Positions 8,180-18,900 of a stretch of 33,148 nucleotides of DNA are shown here, piece after piece (position 1 is the stretch's first letter; the number at the start of each line of letters is the position of its first letter). Both the position numbers and the translations under genes were made by a program. The notes under the pieces were generated by a model. The model saw only the letters and a program-made list of their open reading frames with translations, ran no database searches and was not told where the DNA came from. The DNA is from an uncultured Verrucomicrobiota bacterium (GTDB lineage Bacteria > Verrucomicrobiota > Verrucomicrobiae > Opitutales > Opitutaceae): assembly GCA_946482165.1 (NCBI GenBank), contig CAMLQS010000014.1, forward strand, positions 1-33,148, in the 5' to 3' direction.

Positions 8180-11100
8180 ATGAATCCCAGCCCCCACCGC
8201 CCCCGTTTGGCCGCCGCCGCGTTAGCCCTCGCGGCCTGCTTCACCCCCGCCTCGCTCCACGCCGCGGATGCCACCGTTTTCCAAACCTCCTTCGGCGGCG
8301 ATGTGTTGGTGATGCCCACCGCCAGCTCTCCCGCGCCCTCGCCCGGCGCCATCACGCCCACCGGCACCAACTGGTATGTCATGTCCTCCAAGGACGGACG
8401 CGCGTCCAGCTTCAGCGGCGGCTTCATCGTCACCTACGCGGCGACCTCGTCCGCCGCCGGCGTGCAGGGAGTGGCCCGCTTCACCACCAACCCGATCTCG
8501 CTCGCCGCGGTCGGAGACTCGATCACCGCCAACGCCACGGTCTACACGAACAAGGTCCAGAATCTCTCGCTTGGCCTCTACGCGTCGGGAGGCGTCGATC
8601 CGCTCTCGACCCTCGCCAACGGCGGCCTCTCCGGCACCGTCCACACCGGCACCGTCACCGACGGCACCCTGGCCTGGAAAGGCTATCGCGCCCGCGCCAC
8701 GACCAATGCCGTCGCCGGCTCCATCGTCGCCCGCAGCCCCCAAACCACCCTCACCCAGGCCAATTTCGACGTCGCCGCCGTCAACACGGGCGACTTCGCC
8801 AATCCACCCCCGACCAGCATCGGAGTGGTTGCCGACTCGGCCAGCCCACTCGTGTTTGCCGATGGCTTTGGAAGCGAATACCGCCTCGCCTACACCATCA
8901 CGCGCTCCGCCGCCGACGCGCTGACCATCAGCTACTCGATCAGCGACACCTCGAACACCGTTCTCTATTCGATCTCCGGCACCACCTCCACTGCGGGCGC
9001 CCTGCCCTCGGCGGTCACCTCCGCCTTCGACGCGATCGCCCTCGGCACGCGTAACGATGCCAGCGCCGGCAATTCCATCTCCCAGCTCTGGATCACCAAC
9101 CTGTCGGTCACCGCGAAGAACTCCGATGTCGCGCTGATCACCGACCAGCCGCTGAATCAAAACTGGGTGGCAAGCGCGGCCGGATCGATCTCCGTCACCG
9201 CGACCGGCGCCTCCCCGCTCAGCTACCAGTGGTATAAGGACAGCTCGCCTCTCTCCGGCGCGACCTCCGCCACCTATACCGTTCCGAGCCCCTCCAGCGC
9301 AGACAACGGCACCTACTACGTCGTCGTCAGCAACGCCTACGGCAGCTCCACCAGCGCCAACGCCACCGTCAACTTTACCTCGGCCTCGGCTCCATCGATC
9401 GCCACCCAGCCGACAAACCAAACCGTAAACGAAGGCGAAACGCTTACCCTTTCCGCCTCGGCCAACGGTGCGCCGACCCCGAGCTTCCAGTGGTATAAGG
9501 TCGGCGTGGGCGCCATCTCCGGCGCCACCCAGCCCACCTACACCGTCGCCGCCACCAACGCCGCGACCGCAGGCTCGTATTACGTCGTCGCCACCAACGG
9601 ACAGGGCAGCCCGGCCACGAGCGACACCGTGACCGTCACGATCAATTCCACCGCCCCCGCCATCGTCACGGAGCCGACCCCGCCCACCCTCAATGTCGGC
9701 CAAGGCATCGCCCTCACCGTGACCGCCAGCGGCTATCCCGCCCCCACCTATCAATGGTATAAGGGCGCGCAGCCCTCCGGCACCCTCATCTCCGGAGCCG
9801 TCGGCGCCTCCTACACTGTCCCCTCGGCCACCACCGCCGATGCCGGCACCTACTACGTCGTCGCCACCAATCTCTACGGCAGCGCCACCAGCGCGGACAC
9901 CCCCGTGATCGTGAACGTCGTCCCGCCGTCCATCACCACCGAACCCTCCAGCACCACCGTCACGCTCGGCCAACCCGCCAGCTTCTCGGTCGTCGCGGAA
10001 GGCTCCGCCCCCCTCTCCTACCAATGGTATAAGGGCGCGGTCGGCAGCGGTGCGCCCATCGATGGCGCCACGTCGGCCTCCTATACCATCAATCCGACCA
10101 TCGGCTCCAGCGCGGGCGATTATTACGTGGTGGTGAACAACGAGAGCGCCACCCCCGCCACCTCCGCCGCCGCCACGCTCTCCCTCGTCGTCACGGAAAG
10201 CACACCCGTCCTCTCCACCAACTTCGCGCAGGACACCATCCACGCCGCCAGCCCCGTCGTCGACGCCACCCGCACCAACTGGTATGTCATAGCCAGCAAG
10301 GTCGCGACCAACTCCAACGTCGGTGACGATCCCGCCACCACCGAGGTCGTCGAAACTCGTCCCCTCACGCTCACGATCAATGCGGCCACCACCTCCGGTC
10401 TCTACCAGACCGCCACGGTGTTCGCCCCCGGCCAGGCCCGCAGCCTCTCCCAGATCGGCAGCTCCCTGCGCGCCACCATGACCTTCGTGCCGCGCAACCT
10501 CTCCACCTTCGGAGTCGGCCTTTTCAATTCCGGCGGAGTGCTCCCGCACACCACCCACAACAGCGGTCTCGCCGCCGAAACTCTCCTCGGCGGAACCACC
10601 GACATCACCGGCGGCGTCCAGGAATGGGTCGGATACCGCTCCGCCATCTTCGCCTCCGGCGGGACCATCGCGCACTTCGTGAACCGCCTCCCCCAGACCA
10701 ACTCGCCCACGACCAACCGCACCCAAGATCTCGTCGTTCCCGGCACCTCCGCCTCCTACGGCACCCCGGCCGGAACCACGGTCGGCACCGCCACCAACAG
10801 CCAGGCCACGAACTTCGCCTTCACCAGCGACGCCGAATACACCCTCGTTTACGAGATCACCCGCTCCGCCGCCGACAGCTACGCCCTGGCCTTCCGCCTC
10901 TACAGCGGCGCCAGCGCCACCGGCTCCCCCGTGTTCTCCACCACCGCCACCACGACCAACGCCGCCACGCTCCCCTCCGCCGTCACCAGCTCCTTCGACA
11001 GCTTCGCCTTCGGCGCCCGCACCACCAGCAACGCGTCCATTCCGCAAATCGTCGTGAGCTCCCTCGCCATCGCACACTCCGTCCCGGTCGCAGCCATCGC

Positions 11101-11755
11101 CCCCGCCATCACCACCCAGCCCACGGACCAGACCGTCGCCTCCGGCGCCACCCTCACCCTCACGGCCGCCGCCTCGGGCTCTCCCACCCCGACCTACCAG
11201 TGGTATCGCAACGAGGACCCGATCTCCGGCGCCACCTCGGCCACCTACACCGTCCTCGAGGCCTCGTCCGCCGACGCCGGCAGCTACAAGGTCGTCGCCA
11301 CCAACGCCGTCGGCTCCGCGACCAGCAACGCGGTCGTGGTCACCGTCGGCTCCGCCTCCACGCCCTACGAGACATGGTCCTCCGCCCAAGGCCTCACGAC
11401 CGGAGTGAACGACGGCGCCACCCAGGACCCCGACGGCGACGGCGTCGTCAATCTCCTGGAATTCGCCCTCGGCGGCAACCCGCTCTCCGCCGCCTCCGCT
11501 CCCCTCCCCGTCGTCGCCCGCAGCGGCGCCAACCTCACCTTCACCTACGACTTGGAGACCGCGGCCGCCGGCCAATTCGCCTTCACCGCCCAGTCCTCCA
11601 CCGACCTCGCCACCTGGACCGCCGTCGTCCACGGCAGCGGCGGCGCCACGATCTCCACCAGTGCGCTCGACGCCGACACCAACCGCGTCGTCGTCACGCT
11701 GCCCGCCTCTTCGCCGCGCCTCTTCGTCCGCCTCCACGTCGCGGCCCTCCCCTAA
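8180..11755 (+). CDS. Secreted Ig-repeat protein with two copies of an uncharacterised domain
   Basis: 1191 residues. The start at 8180 opens a signal peptide (cleavage near SLHAAD). Order: uncharacterised beta-rich domain copy A (about 30-314), four Ig-like repeats (about 317-400, 404-490, 492-582, 583-672) marked by YQWYK and Y-Y-V-V-x-(T/S)-N, copy B of the same domain (about 674-970), a fifth Ig repeat (about 974-1055), then a C-terminal module (about 1060-1191) with the calcium-loop-like DPDGDGVVNLLEFALGGNP and the tail RLFVRL. No catalytic motif is visible. It probably acts outside the cell in adhesion or glycan binding; that is inference from context. Copy B is close to a domain in the pectate lyase at 20540-24313. 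Repeat DNA is near-identical in places (a 15-base block ending in TAAGGGCGCG occurs in Ig3 and Ig4). Confidence 0.8.
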   Translation: MNPSPHRPRLAAAALALAACFTPASLHAADATVFQTSFGGDVLVMPTASSPAPSPGAITPTGTNWYVMSSKDGRASSFSGGFIVTYAATSSAAGVQGVARFTTNPISLAAVGDSITANATVYTNKVQNLSLGLYASGGVDPLSTLANGGLSGTVHTGTVTDGTLAWKGYRARATTNAVAGSIVARSPQTTLTQANFDVAAVNTGDFANPPPTSIGVVADSASPLVFADGFGSEYRLAYTITRSAADALTISYSISDTSNTVLYSISGTTSTAGALPSAVTSAFDAIALGTRNDASAGNSISQLWITNLSVTAKNSDVALITDQPLNQNWVASAAGSISVTATGASPLSYQWYKDSSPLSGATSATYTVPSPSSADNGTYYVVVSNAYGSSTSANATVNFTSASAPSIATQPTNQTVNEGETLTLSASANGAPTPSFQWYKVGVGAISGATQPTYTVAATNAATAGSYYVVATNGQGSPATSDTVTVTINSTAPAIVTEPTPPTLNVGQGIALTVTASGYPAPTYQWYKGAQPSGTLISGAVGASYTVPSATTADAGTYYVVATNLYGSATSADTPVIVNVVPPSITTEPSSTTVTLGQPASFSVVAEGSAPLSYQWYKGAVGSGAPIDGATSASYTINPTIGSSAGDYYVVVNNESATPATSAAATLSLVVTESTPVLSTNFAQDTIHAASPVVDATRTNWYVIASKVATNSNVGDDPATTEVVETRPLTLTINAATTSGLYQTATVFAPGQARSLSQIGSSLRATMTFVPRNLSTFGVGLFNSGGVLPHTTHNSGLAAETLLGGTTDITGGVQEWVGYRSAIFASGGTIAHFVNRLPQTNSPTTNRTQDLVVPGTSASYGTPAGTTVGTATNSQATNFAFTSDAEYTLVYEITRSAADSYALAFRLYSGASATGSPVFSTTATTTNAATLPSAVTSSFDSFAFGARTTSNASIPQIVVSSLAIAHSVPVAAIAPAITTQPTDQTVASGATLTLTAAASGSPTPTYQWYRNEDPISGATSATYTVLEASSADAGSYKVVATNAVGSATSNAVVVTVGSASTPYETWSSAQGLTTGVNDGATQDPDGDGVVNLLEFALGGNPLSAASAPLPVVARSGANLTFTYDLETAAAGQFAFTAQSSTDLATWTAVVHGSGGATISTSALDADTNRVVVTLPASSPRLFVRLHVAALP

Positions 11756-11768
11756 ACCCGCGTCCCTC

Positions 11769-11796
11769 GCGCCCGGCGCCTCCCCGCGCCGGGCGC
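11769..11796 (+). terminator. Strong GC hairpin after Ig-repeat gene, no U-tract
   Basis: GCGCCCGGCGC (11769-11779) pairs perfectly with 11786-11796 over 11 bp around loop CTCCCC, starting 14 bp after the stop codon at 11755. No T-run follows, so it may pause or stabilise RNA rather than terminate by itself. It lies 28 bp before the pseudopilin start. Confidence 0.45.
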
Positions 11797-11824
11797 CTGC
11801 TCCCCCCATCTTCCCCAGCCCGCC

Positions 11825-12577
11825 ATGCAACCCACCTCCTCCTGCGCGGCCCGCGCCGCCCGGCGCTCCGGTTTCACGCTCATCGAGCTTCTCACGGTTA
11901 TCGCGATCATCGGCATCCTCGCGGCCATCCTCATCCCCACGGTCGGCGCCGTTCGAACCAAGGCCAAGACGCTGCAATGCGTTTCCAAGCTCCGCGGCTG
12001 GGGCCAGGCCGTCCGTCTCTTCGCCAACGATAACCGGGGCAACGTCCCGCTCCTCATCAACCTCTCCGGCGACGAGAACATGCGCTTTTACGACAGCTAT
12101 TTTCCGAAGGGGAACGACGGGGTGACCAACAACATCCATCAAACCGACTTCTACTCCGTCTGCCCTGCGATCGACCGCTCCGGCCAAACCTCCGACGACA
12201 CCAACCGCCGCTACTACAACTTTCTCCGCCCCACCGGCTACAAAACCGCCAAGAGCGGCACAAATTTCTGCCAACGCCTCATCGGCAAAGACGTCGCATA
12301 TGTGACGATCGAGTCGGTCAGGAACCCCAGCCGACTCTTCCTCATGATGGAGCAGCTTCCCGGCAGCGACGCGCCCATCGACGGCGGCAACTACATCACC
12401 GAGCTCACCACCAAGGTGAAGCCCATCATGATCAACAACAACACCGCGCTCATCCGCCACAACGGCTCGAGCAACGTGCTGCTCTTCGACGGCTCCATCC
12501 GCGGCATGCGCTTCAGCGATCTCGAATGGAAGCCCGGCTCCGGCGCCATCACCGGCGACCCGCGATTCAATCTCTGA
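11825..12577 (+). CDS. Type II secretion/type IV-like pseudopilin with H-X9-DG motif
   Basis: 250 residues. A short basic leader ends at the prepilin peptidase site G|FTLIELL (F17, E21), followed by the hydrophobic helix [17 protein letters not shown]. The C-terminal half contains [12 protein letters not shown], the H-X9-DG motif found next to prepilin-type N-termini in Planctomycetes and Verrucomicrobia. After processing by a PilD-type peptidase the protein would sit in the inner membrane with the globular part in the periplasm, as a minor pseudopilin or a secretion-linked structural protein. No other secretion genes are nearby. Its place between a large secreted Ig protein and GH95 suggests, without proof, a link to export of these enzymes. 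Confidence 0.85.
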   Translation: MQPTSSCAARAARRSGFTLIELLTVIAIIGILAAILIPTVGAVRTKAKTLQCVSKLRGWGQAVRLFANDNRGNVPLLINLSGDENMRFYDSYFPKGNDGVTNNIHQTDFYSVCPAIDRSGQTSDDTNRRYYNFLRPTGYKTAKSGTNFCQRLIGKDVAYVTIESVRNPSRLFLMMEQLPGSDAPIDGGNYITELTTKVKPIMINNNTALIRHNGSSNVLLFDGSIRGMRFSDLEWKPGSGAITGDPRFNL

Positions 12578-12606
12578 CCTCCCCCGCCCTTTCGCCCTCC
12601 CGGCTC

Positions 12607-12640
12607 GCGCCGCCGCTCTCCCGCGGCGGCGCTTTTTTTT
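12607..12640 (+). terminator. Rho-independent terminator after pseudopilin gene
   Basis: A perfect 9-bp GC stem, GCGCCGCCG (12607-12615) with 12624-12632, surrounds an 8-base loop and is followed by eight T residues (12633-12640). It ends only 22 bp before the GH95 start codon, so any GH95 promoter must overlap or precede the terminator, or GH95 relies on readthrough. Confidence 0.85.
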
Positions 12641-12662
12641 CCCCGCTTCATCGCTCGACACC

Positions 12663-15600
12663 ATGCCCCTGCCGCGCCTCCTCCTCCTCCCGCCTCTCGC
12701 CTTCGTCCTCGCTTCCGTCGCCGCCGCCCGAGAGCTCCCCCCGGGCCTCCCGTTTGCCGGCGACACGCCTGTCTACGAGATCAACACCGGCGCCCTCCGC
12801 CTCTCCCGCAGCCACACCTTCGCGCTCTGGCTCCAGCCCTCCGCCGATTGCCCGCCCGGCGCCCTGATCGTCGACGCCTTCGGCCCGGGCTCGCTGCTCG
12901 GCGCCCGTCTCCGCATCGGCGAGGGCCGCGTCCTCGAGTATCACACGACGCTTCCCAAGCCCCTCGTCTCCCCGCACCCCCTCCCTACAGACCACCCCAC
13001 GCACGTCGCCGGTGTTTTTGATTCCCGGGAAAAAATCGTCGCCCTCTACATAGACGGCCGGCGCGTCGACGCCTTCACGCCGACCAAGGACAAGGTGATC
13101 GCCCCGTCGGAAAACGTCCCGCTCCGCGTCGGCGCCGACCACGACGGCGCCAACCGTTTTCACGGCGTCATCCACTCCCTCTCCGTCTACCGCCGCGTGC
13201 TCACCGAGTCCGAAATCGCCCAAGCCTTCGCCGGAGATCCCGACGTCGGCTTCGACGAAAGAGCCGGCGAATGGAACTTCCCCCCCGACGCCGGCATCCG
13301 CATTCCCTCGACCCGCGGCCGCGCCACGCTCGTGGCCCCGCCCCCGCTTCTCGGCGCAGAGCAAGGCCCGGCGGGCGACCTCAGCCTCTGGTATCGCCGC
13401 CCCGCCCGCGAATGGGTCGAGGCCCTCCCCTTCGGCAACGGCCGCCTCGGCGGCATGGTCTTCGGCGGCGTCGATCTCGACCGCGTGCAACTCAACGACG
13501 ACACGATTTGGTCCGGCGCCCCCTACGATCCCGCAAATCCCGCCGCCCCCGCCGCCATCCGCGAGGCCCGCGAACTCCTCTTCGCCGGCAAACGCACCGA
13601 GGCCGAAGAAGTCCTCGGCAAAAGCGCCCTCGGCCTGCCCTCCCGCATGGTGCAATACCAGACCCTCGGCAGCGTCGTCCTCCACTTCGCGTTCGGCGGA
13701 CCCGACCGGACCGTTACCGGCTACCGACGCTCCCTCGACCTCGACACCGCAGTCGTCACCACGCGCTTCACCCGCGGCGGCGTCACCTACACCCGCGAGG
13801 TGTTCTCCAGCGCGCCCGACGACGTCGTGGTCATGCGCCTCTCCGCCGACCGGCCCGGCATGCTCAGCTTCTCCGCCGGCTGGGACACGCCCTTCCCCGA
13901 CGCCGTCCACGGCGTGAAAGACCAGCTCCTCACCCTGTCCGGCCAGGGAGGCGACCACAACGGCAAGCCCGGCGCGATTCGCTTCAACGCGCTCGCCCGC
14001 GCGATCCCCGAAGGCGGCATGCTGTCGTCCGACGGAGTCCGCCTGATCGTTTCCCAAGCCGACGCCGTCACTCTTCTCGTTTCCAGCGGCACCAACTTCG
14101 TCAACTACCGGGACCTCGGCGCCGATCCCGCCGCGCGCGCCTCCGCCGCCCTCGCCGGTGTATCCGGAAAGTCCTACGCCGAGCTCCGCGCCCGCCACGT
14201 CGCCGACCACCGGTCGCTTTTCCGCCGCGTCTCGCTCGACCTCGGCCGCACGCCCGACTCCGCCCTGCCGACCGACGAGCGCATCAAAAAATTCGCCGGC
14301 GCCAACGACCCCGCGCTGCCCGCGCTCCACTTCCAATACGGCCGCTACCTCCTCATCGCCTGCTCCCGCCCCGGCACCCAGCCCGCCAATCTCCAAGGCA
14401 TGTGGAACGACGCCCTCACCGCCGCCTGGGGCGGCAAATACACGATCAACATCAACACCGAGATGAACTACTGGCTCGCCGAGACGACCAACCTCTCGGA
14501 ATGCGCCGAGCCGCTCTTCGGCCTCGTCCGCGACATCTCCGTCACCGGCGCCCGCACCGCCAAGGTCATGTATGAGGCGCGCGGCTGGGTGACCCACCAC
14601 AACACCGACCTCTGGCGCGCAACCGCCCCCGTCGACTCGGCCGGCACGGGAGTCTGGCCCACCGGCGGCGCCTGGCTCTCCACCCACCTCTGGGAACATT
14701 ACCTCTTCACCGGCGACAAAAACTTCCTCGCCGAACACTACCCGATCCTGAAAGGCGCCGCCGAGTTTTTCATCGATACGCTCGTGCCGCACCCCGCGAC
14801 CGGCTGGCTCGTCACCAACCCGTCCCATTCGCCCGAACACGAGGGAAGCGTGGCCGGCCCCACCATGGACCTCGGCATCGTGCGCGACGTGTTTACCCAG
14901 GCCGCCGCCGCAAGCGAAGCCCTCGGCGTCGACGCCGACTTTCGCCGCCAAGTCATAGCGACACGCGAAAAAATGGCGCCGTATCAGATAGGTAGATACG
15001 GTCAGCTCCAGGAATGGCTCGAAGACCGCGACCGCGAGAAGAACGCCCACCGCCACTCGTCCCATCTCTATCCGCTCTTCCCGTCCGCGCAGATCACGCC
15101 CGAGACGCCCGGGCTCTTCGCCGCCGCGAAAAAATCCCTCGAGGGCCGCGGCCTGCTTAGCACCGGCTGGGGCATGGCGTGGAAGGTCAACCTCTGGGCC
15201 CGTGCCCTCGACGGCGACAAGGCCCACCAGCTCCTCGTCCTTCTGCTCACCCCTCCCAAGGGCGGTTCGCAGGGTGGCGGCGCGTATCCAAATCTTTTCG
15301 ACGCTCACCCGCCCTTCCAGATCGACGGCAATTTTGGCGCCGCCTCCGGCATTGCCGAAATGCTGCTCCAATCGCACCGCGAAGGCGTCATCGACCTTCT
15401 CCCCGCCCTGCCCGCCGCCTGGCCGAGCGGCCGCGTGGCCGGCCTCCGCGCCCGCGGCGGCTTCGAGGTCGATCTTGAATGGCGCGACGGAAAGCTCGCG
15501 TCCGCCGCCGTGCGCTCATCGCTCGGCCACCCGGCGCGCGTCCGCTACGCGGGACTGGTGAGAGAGTTCCCCCTCGCCCCCGGCGCCACGATTACCTGCG

Positions 15601-15683
15601 ACGGCTCGCTCACCCCCGTCACAACAATCACACCGACCTCGTCCGCCGCTACCCGTTCGCCCGAGCGGCGCCGCGCGAAGTAA
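12663..15683 (+). CDS. GH95 alpha-L-fucosidase/alpha-L-galactosidase with N-terminal LamG-like domain
   Basis: 1006 residues. A signal peptide ends near VAAARE. Residues about 30-205 form a LamG/concanavalin-like domain ([10 protein letters not shown] ... [17 protein letters not shown]), a possible glycan-binding part. The GH95 domain starts at [23 protein letters not shown] and runs to the end. Catalytic residues by family comparison are Asn596 and Asn598 ([11 protein letters not shown]), Glu725 ([10 protein letters not shown]) and Asp888 ([12 protein letters not shown]). GH95 inverts the anomeric centre and releases terminal alpha-L-fucose; pectin-active members can be alpha-L-galactosidases acting on rhamnogalacturonan II side chains, and the sequence alone does not decide which. 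It is the last + strand gene and converges with the - strand esterase. Confidence 0.9.
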   Translation: MPLPRLLLLPPLAFVLASVAAARELPPGLPFAGDTPVYEINTGALRLSRSHTFALWLQPSADCPPGALIVDAFGPGSLLGARLRIGEGRVLEYHTTLPKPLVSPHPLPTDHPTHVAGVFDSREKIVALYIDGRRVDAFTPTKDKVIAPSENVPLRVGADHDGANRFHGVIHSLSVYRRVLTESEIAQAFAGDPDVGFDERAGEWNFPPDAGIRIPSTRGRATLVAPPPLLGAEQGPAGDLSLWYRRPAREWVEALPFGNGRLGGMVFGGVDLDRVQLNDDTIWSGAPYDPANPAAPAAIREARELLFAGKRTEAEEVLGKSALGLPSRMVQYQTLGSVVLHFAFGGPDRTVTGYRRSLDLDTAVVTTRFTRGGVTYTREVFSSAPDDVVVMRLSADRPGMLSFSAGWDTPFPDAVHGVKDQLLTLSGQGGDHNGKPGAIRFNALARAIPEGGMLSSDGVRLIVSQADAVTLLVSSGTNFVNYRDLGADPAARASAALAGVSGKSYAELRARHVADHRSLFRRVSLDLGRTPDSALPTDERIKKFAGANDPALPALHFQYGRYLLIACSRPGTQPANLQGMWNDALTAAWGGKYTININTEMNYWLAETTNLSECAEPLFGLVRDISVTGARTAKVMYEARGWVTHHNTDLWRATAPVDSAGTGVWPTGGAWLSTHLWEHYLFTGDKNFLAEHYPILKGAAEFFIDTLVPHPATGWLVTNPSHSPEHEGSVAGPTMDLGIVRDVFTQAAAASEALGVDADFRRQVIATREKMAPYQIGRYGQLQEWLEDRDREKNAHRHSSHLYPLFPSAQITPETPGLFAAAKKSLEGRGLLSTGWGMAWKVNLWARALDGDKAHQLLVLLLTPPKGGSQGGGAYPNLFDAHPPFQIDGNFGAASGIAEMLLQSHREGVIDLLPALPAAWPSGRVAGLRARGGFEVDLEWRDGKLASAAVRSSLGHPARVRYAGLVREFPLAPGATITCDGSLTPVTTITPTSSAATRSPERRRAK

Positions 15684-15727
15684 ACGCGTCCGCCACTCTC
15701 CGAGTCCGCACGCGCCCGGCCACCGGA

Positions 15728-15752
15728 CCAATGTTCGTAATACGAACATTGG
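15728..15752. promoter_or_regulatory. Perfect 25-bp palindrome in convergent gap
   Basis: Twelve-base arms (CCAATGTTCGTA and its reverse complement) flank one central base at 15740. The inner 15 bp equals the reverse complement of the core of the palindrome at 2175-2193. It starts 45 bp after the GH95 stop, with no promoter-dependent gene evident on either side and no T-tract, so it looks like a protein-binding site rather than a terminator. A weaker inverted repeat, CTTGGT/ACCAAG at 15757-15775, follows directly. Confidence 0.55.
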
Positions 15753-15789
15753 CTCGCTTGGTCCACATAACCAAGTAATTACGGCATCA

Positions 15790-15888
15790 AGAATCCCATC
15801 TCCAACAGAAGGTGGGCGGCGCGTCCCTCCGCTCGCCGCCCGGAGATCGAACCACGGGCGGAGAACCCGCCCGCCCACCAGAATCCCA
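15790..15888. repeat. GC-rich inverted-repeat cluster between 9-bp direct repeats
   Basis: The direct repeat AGAATCCCA occurs at 15790-15798 and 15880-15888. Between them GGTGGGCGG (15811-15819) is complementary to 15871-15879, and two internal hairpins can form instead: GGGCGGCG (15814-15821) with 15834-15841, and CGGGCGG (15855-15861) with 15867-15873. The cluster sits between convergent genes and could act as a two-way transcription barrier or be a short REP/MITE-like element with a target duplication. No T-tract supports classical termination. Confidence 0.5.
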
Positions 15889-15906
15889 AGCAACTTGCCG
15901 CTGGCG

Positions 15907-18900
15907 TCACTCGGTCGCGCGCAGGCGGGCGAAGAGACGCTCGCCGGTGAAGGGGATCGTGATTCGCACGGTCTCGTGGTCGGGGTCGGCGAGCTGCACG
16001 AGTTGGAAGCCGTTGAGGTAGTTTCCCGCGCTGAACTGGAGCGTGCCAGCCGCGCCGACCGTCGGAGTGAAAGTCACGTAGGCGACGCCTTCGGCGCCGG
16101 CCGCAAAGGCATCCCGGAAGGCGTTGGTCCCGGAGGTGGCGGTGCTCTTCGCGCCGCCGCCGTTACCCGCCGCGACGGTGATCGTCGAGGTCTGGTTGTC
16201 CGCGTCGCCATGGGCGTAGACGTAGAGGCGATAGGTGCCCGCGGGCAGGCTGCTCACCGTGGCCGTGTAGGTGTTGCCGAAAAAGTAATCCTGCATGAGC
16301 GGCGCCGGGTTGGGCGAGCCGCTGGTCGCGCCGGTGTTGCTCCAGGCGGAGAAGCTCCCCGAGCTGGCAATCGCGAGGTCGACCGCGGTGGCGGCGCCGG
16401 CGGAGTCCTTCAGGTCGGTCGCGCCGGTGATCGTGGTGGTGACGCCGTTCCACACGGTGCCGGACCCCGGAGCCACCGCGAGGCCGGCGTAGTTGTTCGC
16501 CGTGGCGTTGTTCACGTCGACGTTGATGCAAAGGCCGATGGAGGGAATGACCTCCATCTCGGCGTCCACGCCGTCGGTGCGCGTGGTCCACGAGGAAAGA
16601 TCGGAGGAGGTCTCGACCGCGACGGGGACGGCGGCGGCCCCGACGGCGCGCGCATACTCGATCACGAGTCGCTTGCCGTCGACGGTATCGGCGACCGTCA
16701 CGTCAGGCAGCAAACCGGATTCGGCCGCGGCGGGATTTCCACCGAGCACATACTCGAGAAGGTTGGCGGTGCCGTCGCCGTCGGCGTCCGCGGACGCGAA
16801 GCCCGAGACGGAGCCGTCGAGGCCGAAACCCTCCGCCCAGAGCGCGAAGGGCGTAAGGGCGGTGAGCGAGACGGAGTCGGAGGTGGCGCTGCCCGCGCCG
16901 TTGGTCACGACGCAGCTGTAGGAACCGGCGTCGGAGAGTTGCACCGAAGCGATGGAGTAGCTGGCGCTCGTCGCACCGAAGATGGGCGAGGTGCCCTTGC
17001 GCCACTGGTAGGTGAGCGTGGGGCTGCCGGCGGCCTCGACGGAGAAGACCACGCCTTCGCCGATGGCCACGCGCTTGGCGACGGGCTGGGTGGTGATGCT
17101 CGGAGCGACATCCCCCTCGACCTCGGGCATCCAGCCGGCGAGGTCGGCCGCGAAATAGGAATGCCCGAAGATCGCGCCCAGCGTGTAGTCGGCGGGATCG
17201 ATCGTGAGCACGGTGCGGTTGGTGATGCCACCGGGGCTGACGAGCGAGGCGTCCGTGGGCGACATGGCGCTCGAGGTGTAGTCGGGGTCGACGGTGTTCA
17301 ACCAGTAGGCGCCGGCGCCGCGGCGTTGCGCGGGCGTGGGAGCGGCGCCGCCGCCGATGAGAGTGTTGCCGTATTCGACGGCGCGGGAGGTGTTCTCGCG
17401 ACCGTCCCATTCGGACCACGCCTTGGTGGTGATGTGCGTGCCAAGCTGGCTGTTGATGATGGCCACATGTCCGTCCTGGCGCCAAGGGCGGCAGAAAGTG
17501 GTCGTGTTGACGCCGACGTCGTAGGGATAGCCGTTGGCGACGAGCGCGCGCGGGAAGCGGCAGTCGAGGAAGACCTCGCCGTAGGGCTGGGCGTAGGGCG
17601 TGCTGGGCGCGCAGATGGGGCCGCCGGTGTTGCGGATCTGCACGATGTCGCACTGGTCGAAAACGGCGAGGGCGTCGCCGTAAATGAAGTCCACGCTGCC
17701 CCATATCTCGCAGTTGTAGAAGTAGGCGATGCCGGTGATGCCGTAGTAGGTGTCCTGGCCGCCCTTGATCAGGACGTTGTCGAAGACGAGACGTTTGCCG
17801 GTGGTGGCCAGCGATTGAATCGGTCCGGCGAAAGCGGGGGCGGAGGGATTGGCGCCGCCGGCGAGGCTGGGCACGGGGAGGTAGACCTCGTCGTCCACGG
17901 TGAGGTTGCGCACCGTCACGTCGTTGGAGTCGATGCGCAGGGTGCCGAAGCCGCGCGCGCCGCCGCCGTTCGGCTCCGCCGGGTAGTGATAGAGCAACTT
18001 CACGTCCGCGCGGCCCGGGCCGTCGCCGACGAGGGTGACGAAGTTCCGGTTCTGGCCGAAGTAGGCGTAATCCCGATACACGCCGGGCCTCACGCGGATG
18101 GTGCGCGGCAGCGTGTTGTTTTGCGGGATCCAATCCGACGCGCCCTGGACGGTGGCGAAGTCGCCCGCGCCGTCGGCGCCGACGGTGATCTCGGCCGGTC
18201 CGGTGGAGGCGGTGGGAGTCGCGGGGGCGGCGGCCTTGGTGGAGAAACGCCATGCGGTCGGGCCGGTGATGGCGGGAACGGCTGCATTGGCGGAATCGAG
18301 GAGGAAACCGGCGTCCATCGTCGCGTAGTAGGTTTTCCCATACGCGAGACGGCCGGCGGCGGGGAGCGTGATCCAGACCTCGTTTCCGTAGATTGCGGCG
18401 GGGAGGTAGTAGAGCGTCTTGCCCTGCAGCGGCTGGGTCTTCGCGTTGACCACGGTGGCGCCGAAGAGCGTGAAGGAGACAAACTCGGCGGGATTCACGG
18501 TCGCGACGACGGCGTCGTCGGACGCGTCGTGGATGCGGAAGGCGCCCGACTTTCCGAGTTTGGGCGCGGAGGGGAAGACGAGGCGGAGCTGCTGGTCGAT
18601 GGCGAGGTTGGCGGCGTTGTTGCCCGGGGCGAAGGTCACGGTCTGCGTGCTCGGCACGCCGATGTAGACGGCCGCGCTGGTGACGGAGCCGGCGGCATTC
18701 GACACGGTGACGGTGTAGTAGCCGGATTGCGCGGCGGCGAAACCGGTGACGACGAGGTTCGCGGTGCCGGCGCCGGAGAACGCTCCGCCATTGGCGACGG
18801 TCGCGCCGTCGCGTTTCCAGACATAGGCGACAGGCTCGGGCGAACCGGCGCCGGCGTCGGCGACGACGGAGATGGCGTGGACGGAACCGGCGTCGACGAT

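Noticed and set aside
8101..8180. Resemblance of the GGCAACC string and ATGACCC segment to the S-box (SAM-I) riboswitch core.
   Set aside because: Only about 20 bases remain before the start codon, too few for the P3 and P4 helices, and the upstream arm does not follow the S-box consensus. The downstream gene is not methionine-related.
8222..12766. A 1514-codon open frame antisense to the Ig protein, pseudopilin and GH95 start.
   Set aside because: It is a Gly/Ala/Arg/Val-rich shadow frame produced by high GC and strong codon bias on the + strand. It has no recognisable domain, and the opposite strand encodes clear protein families.
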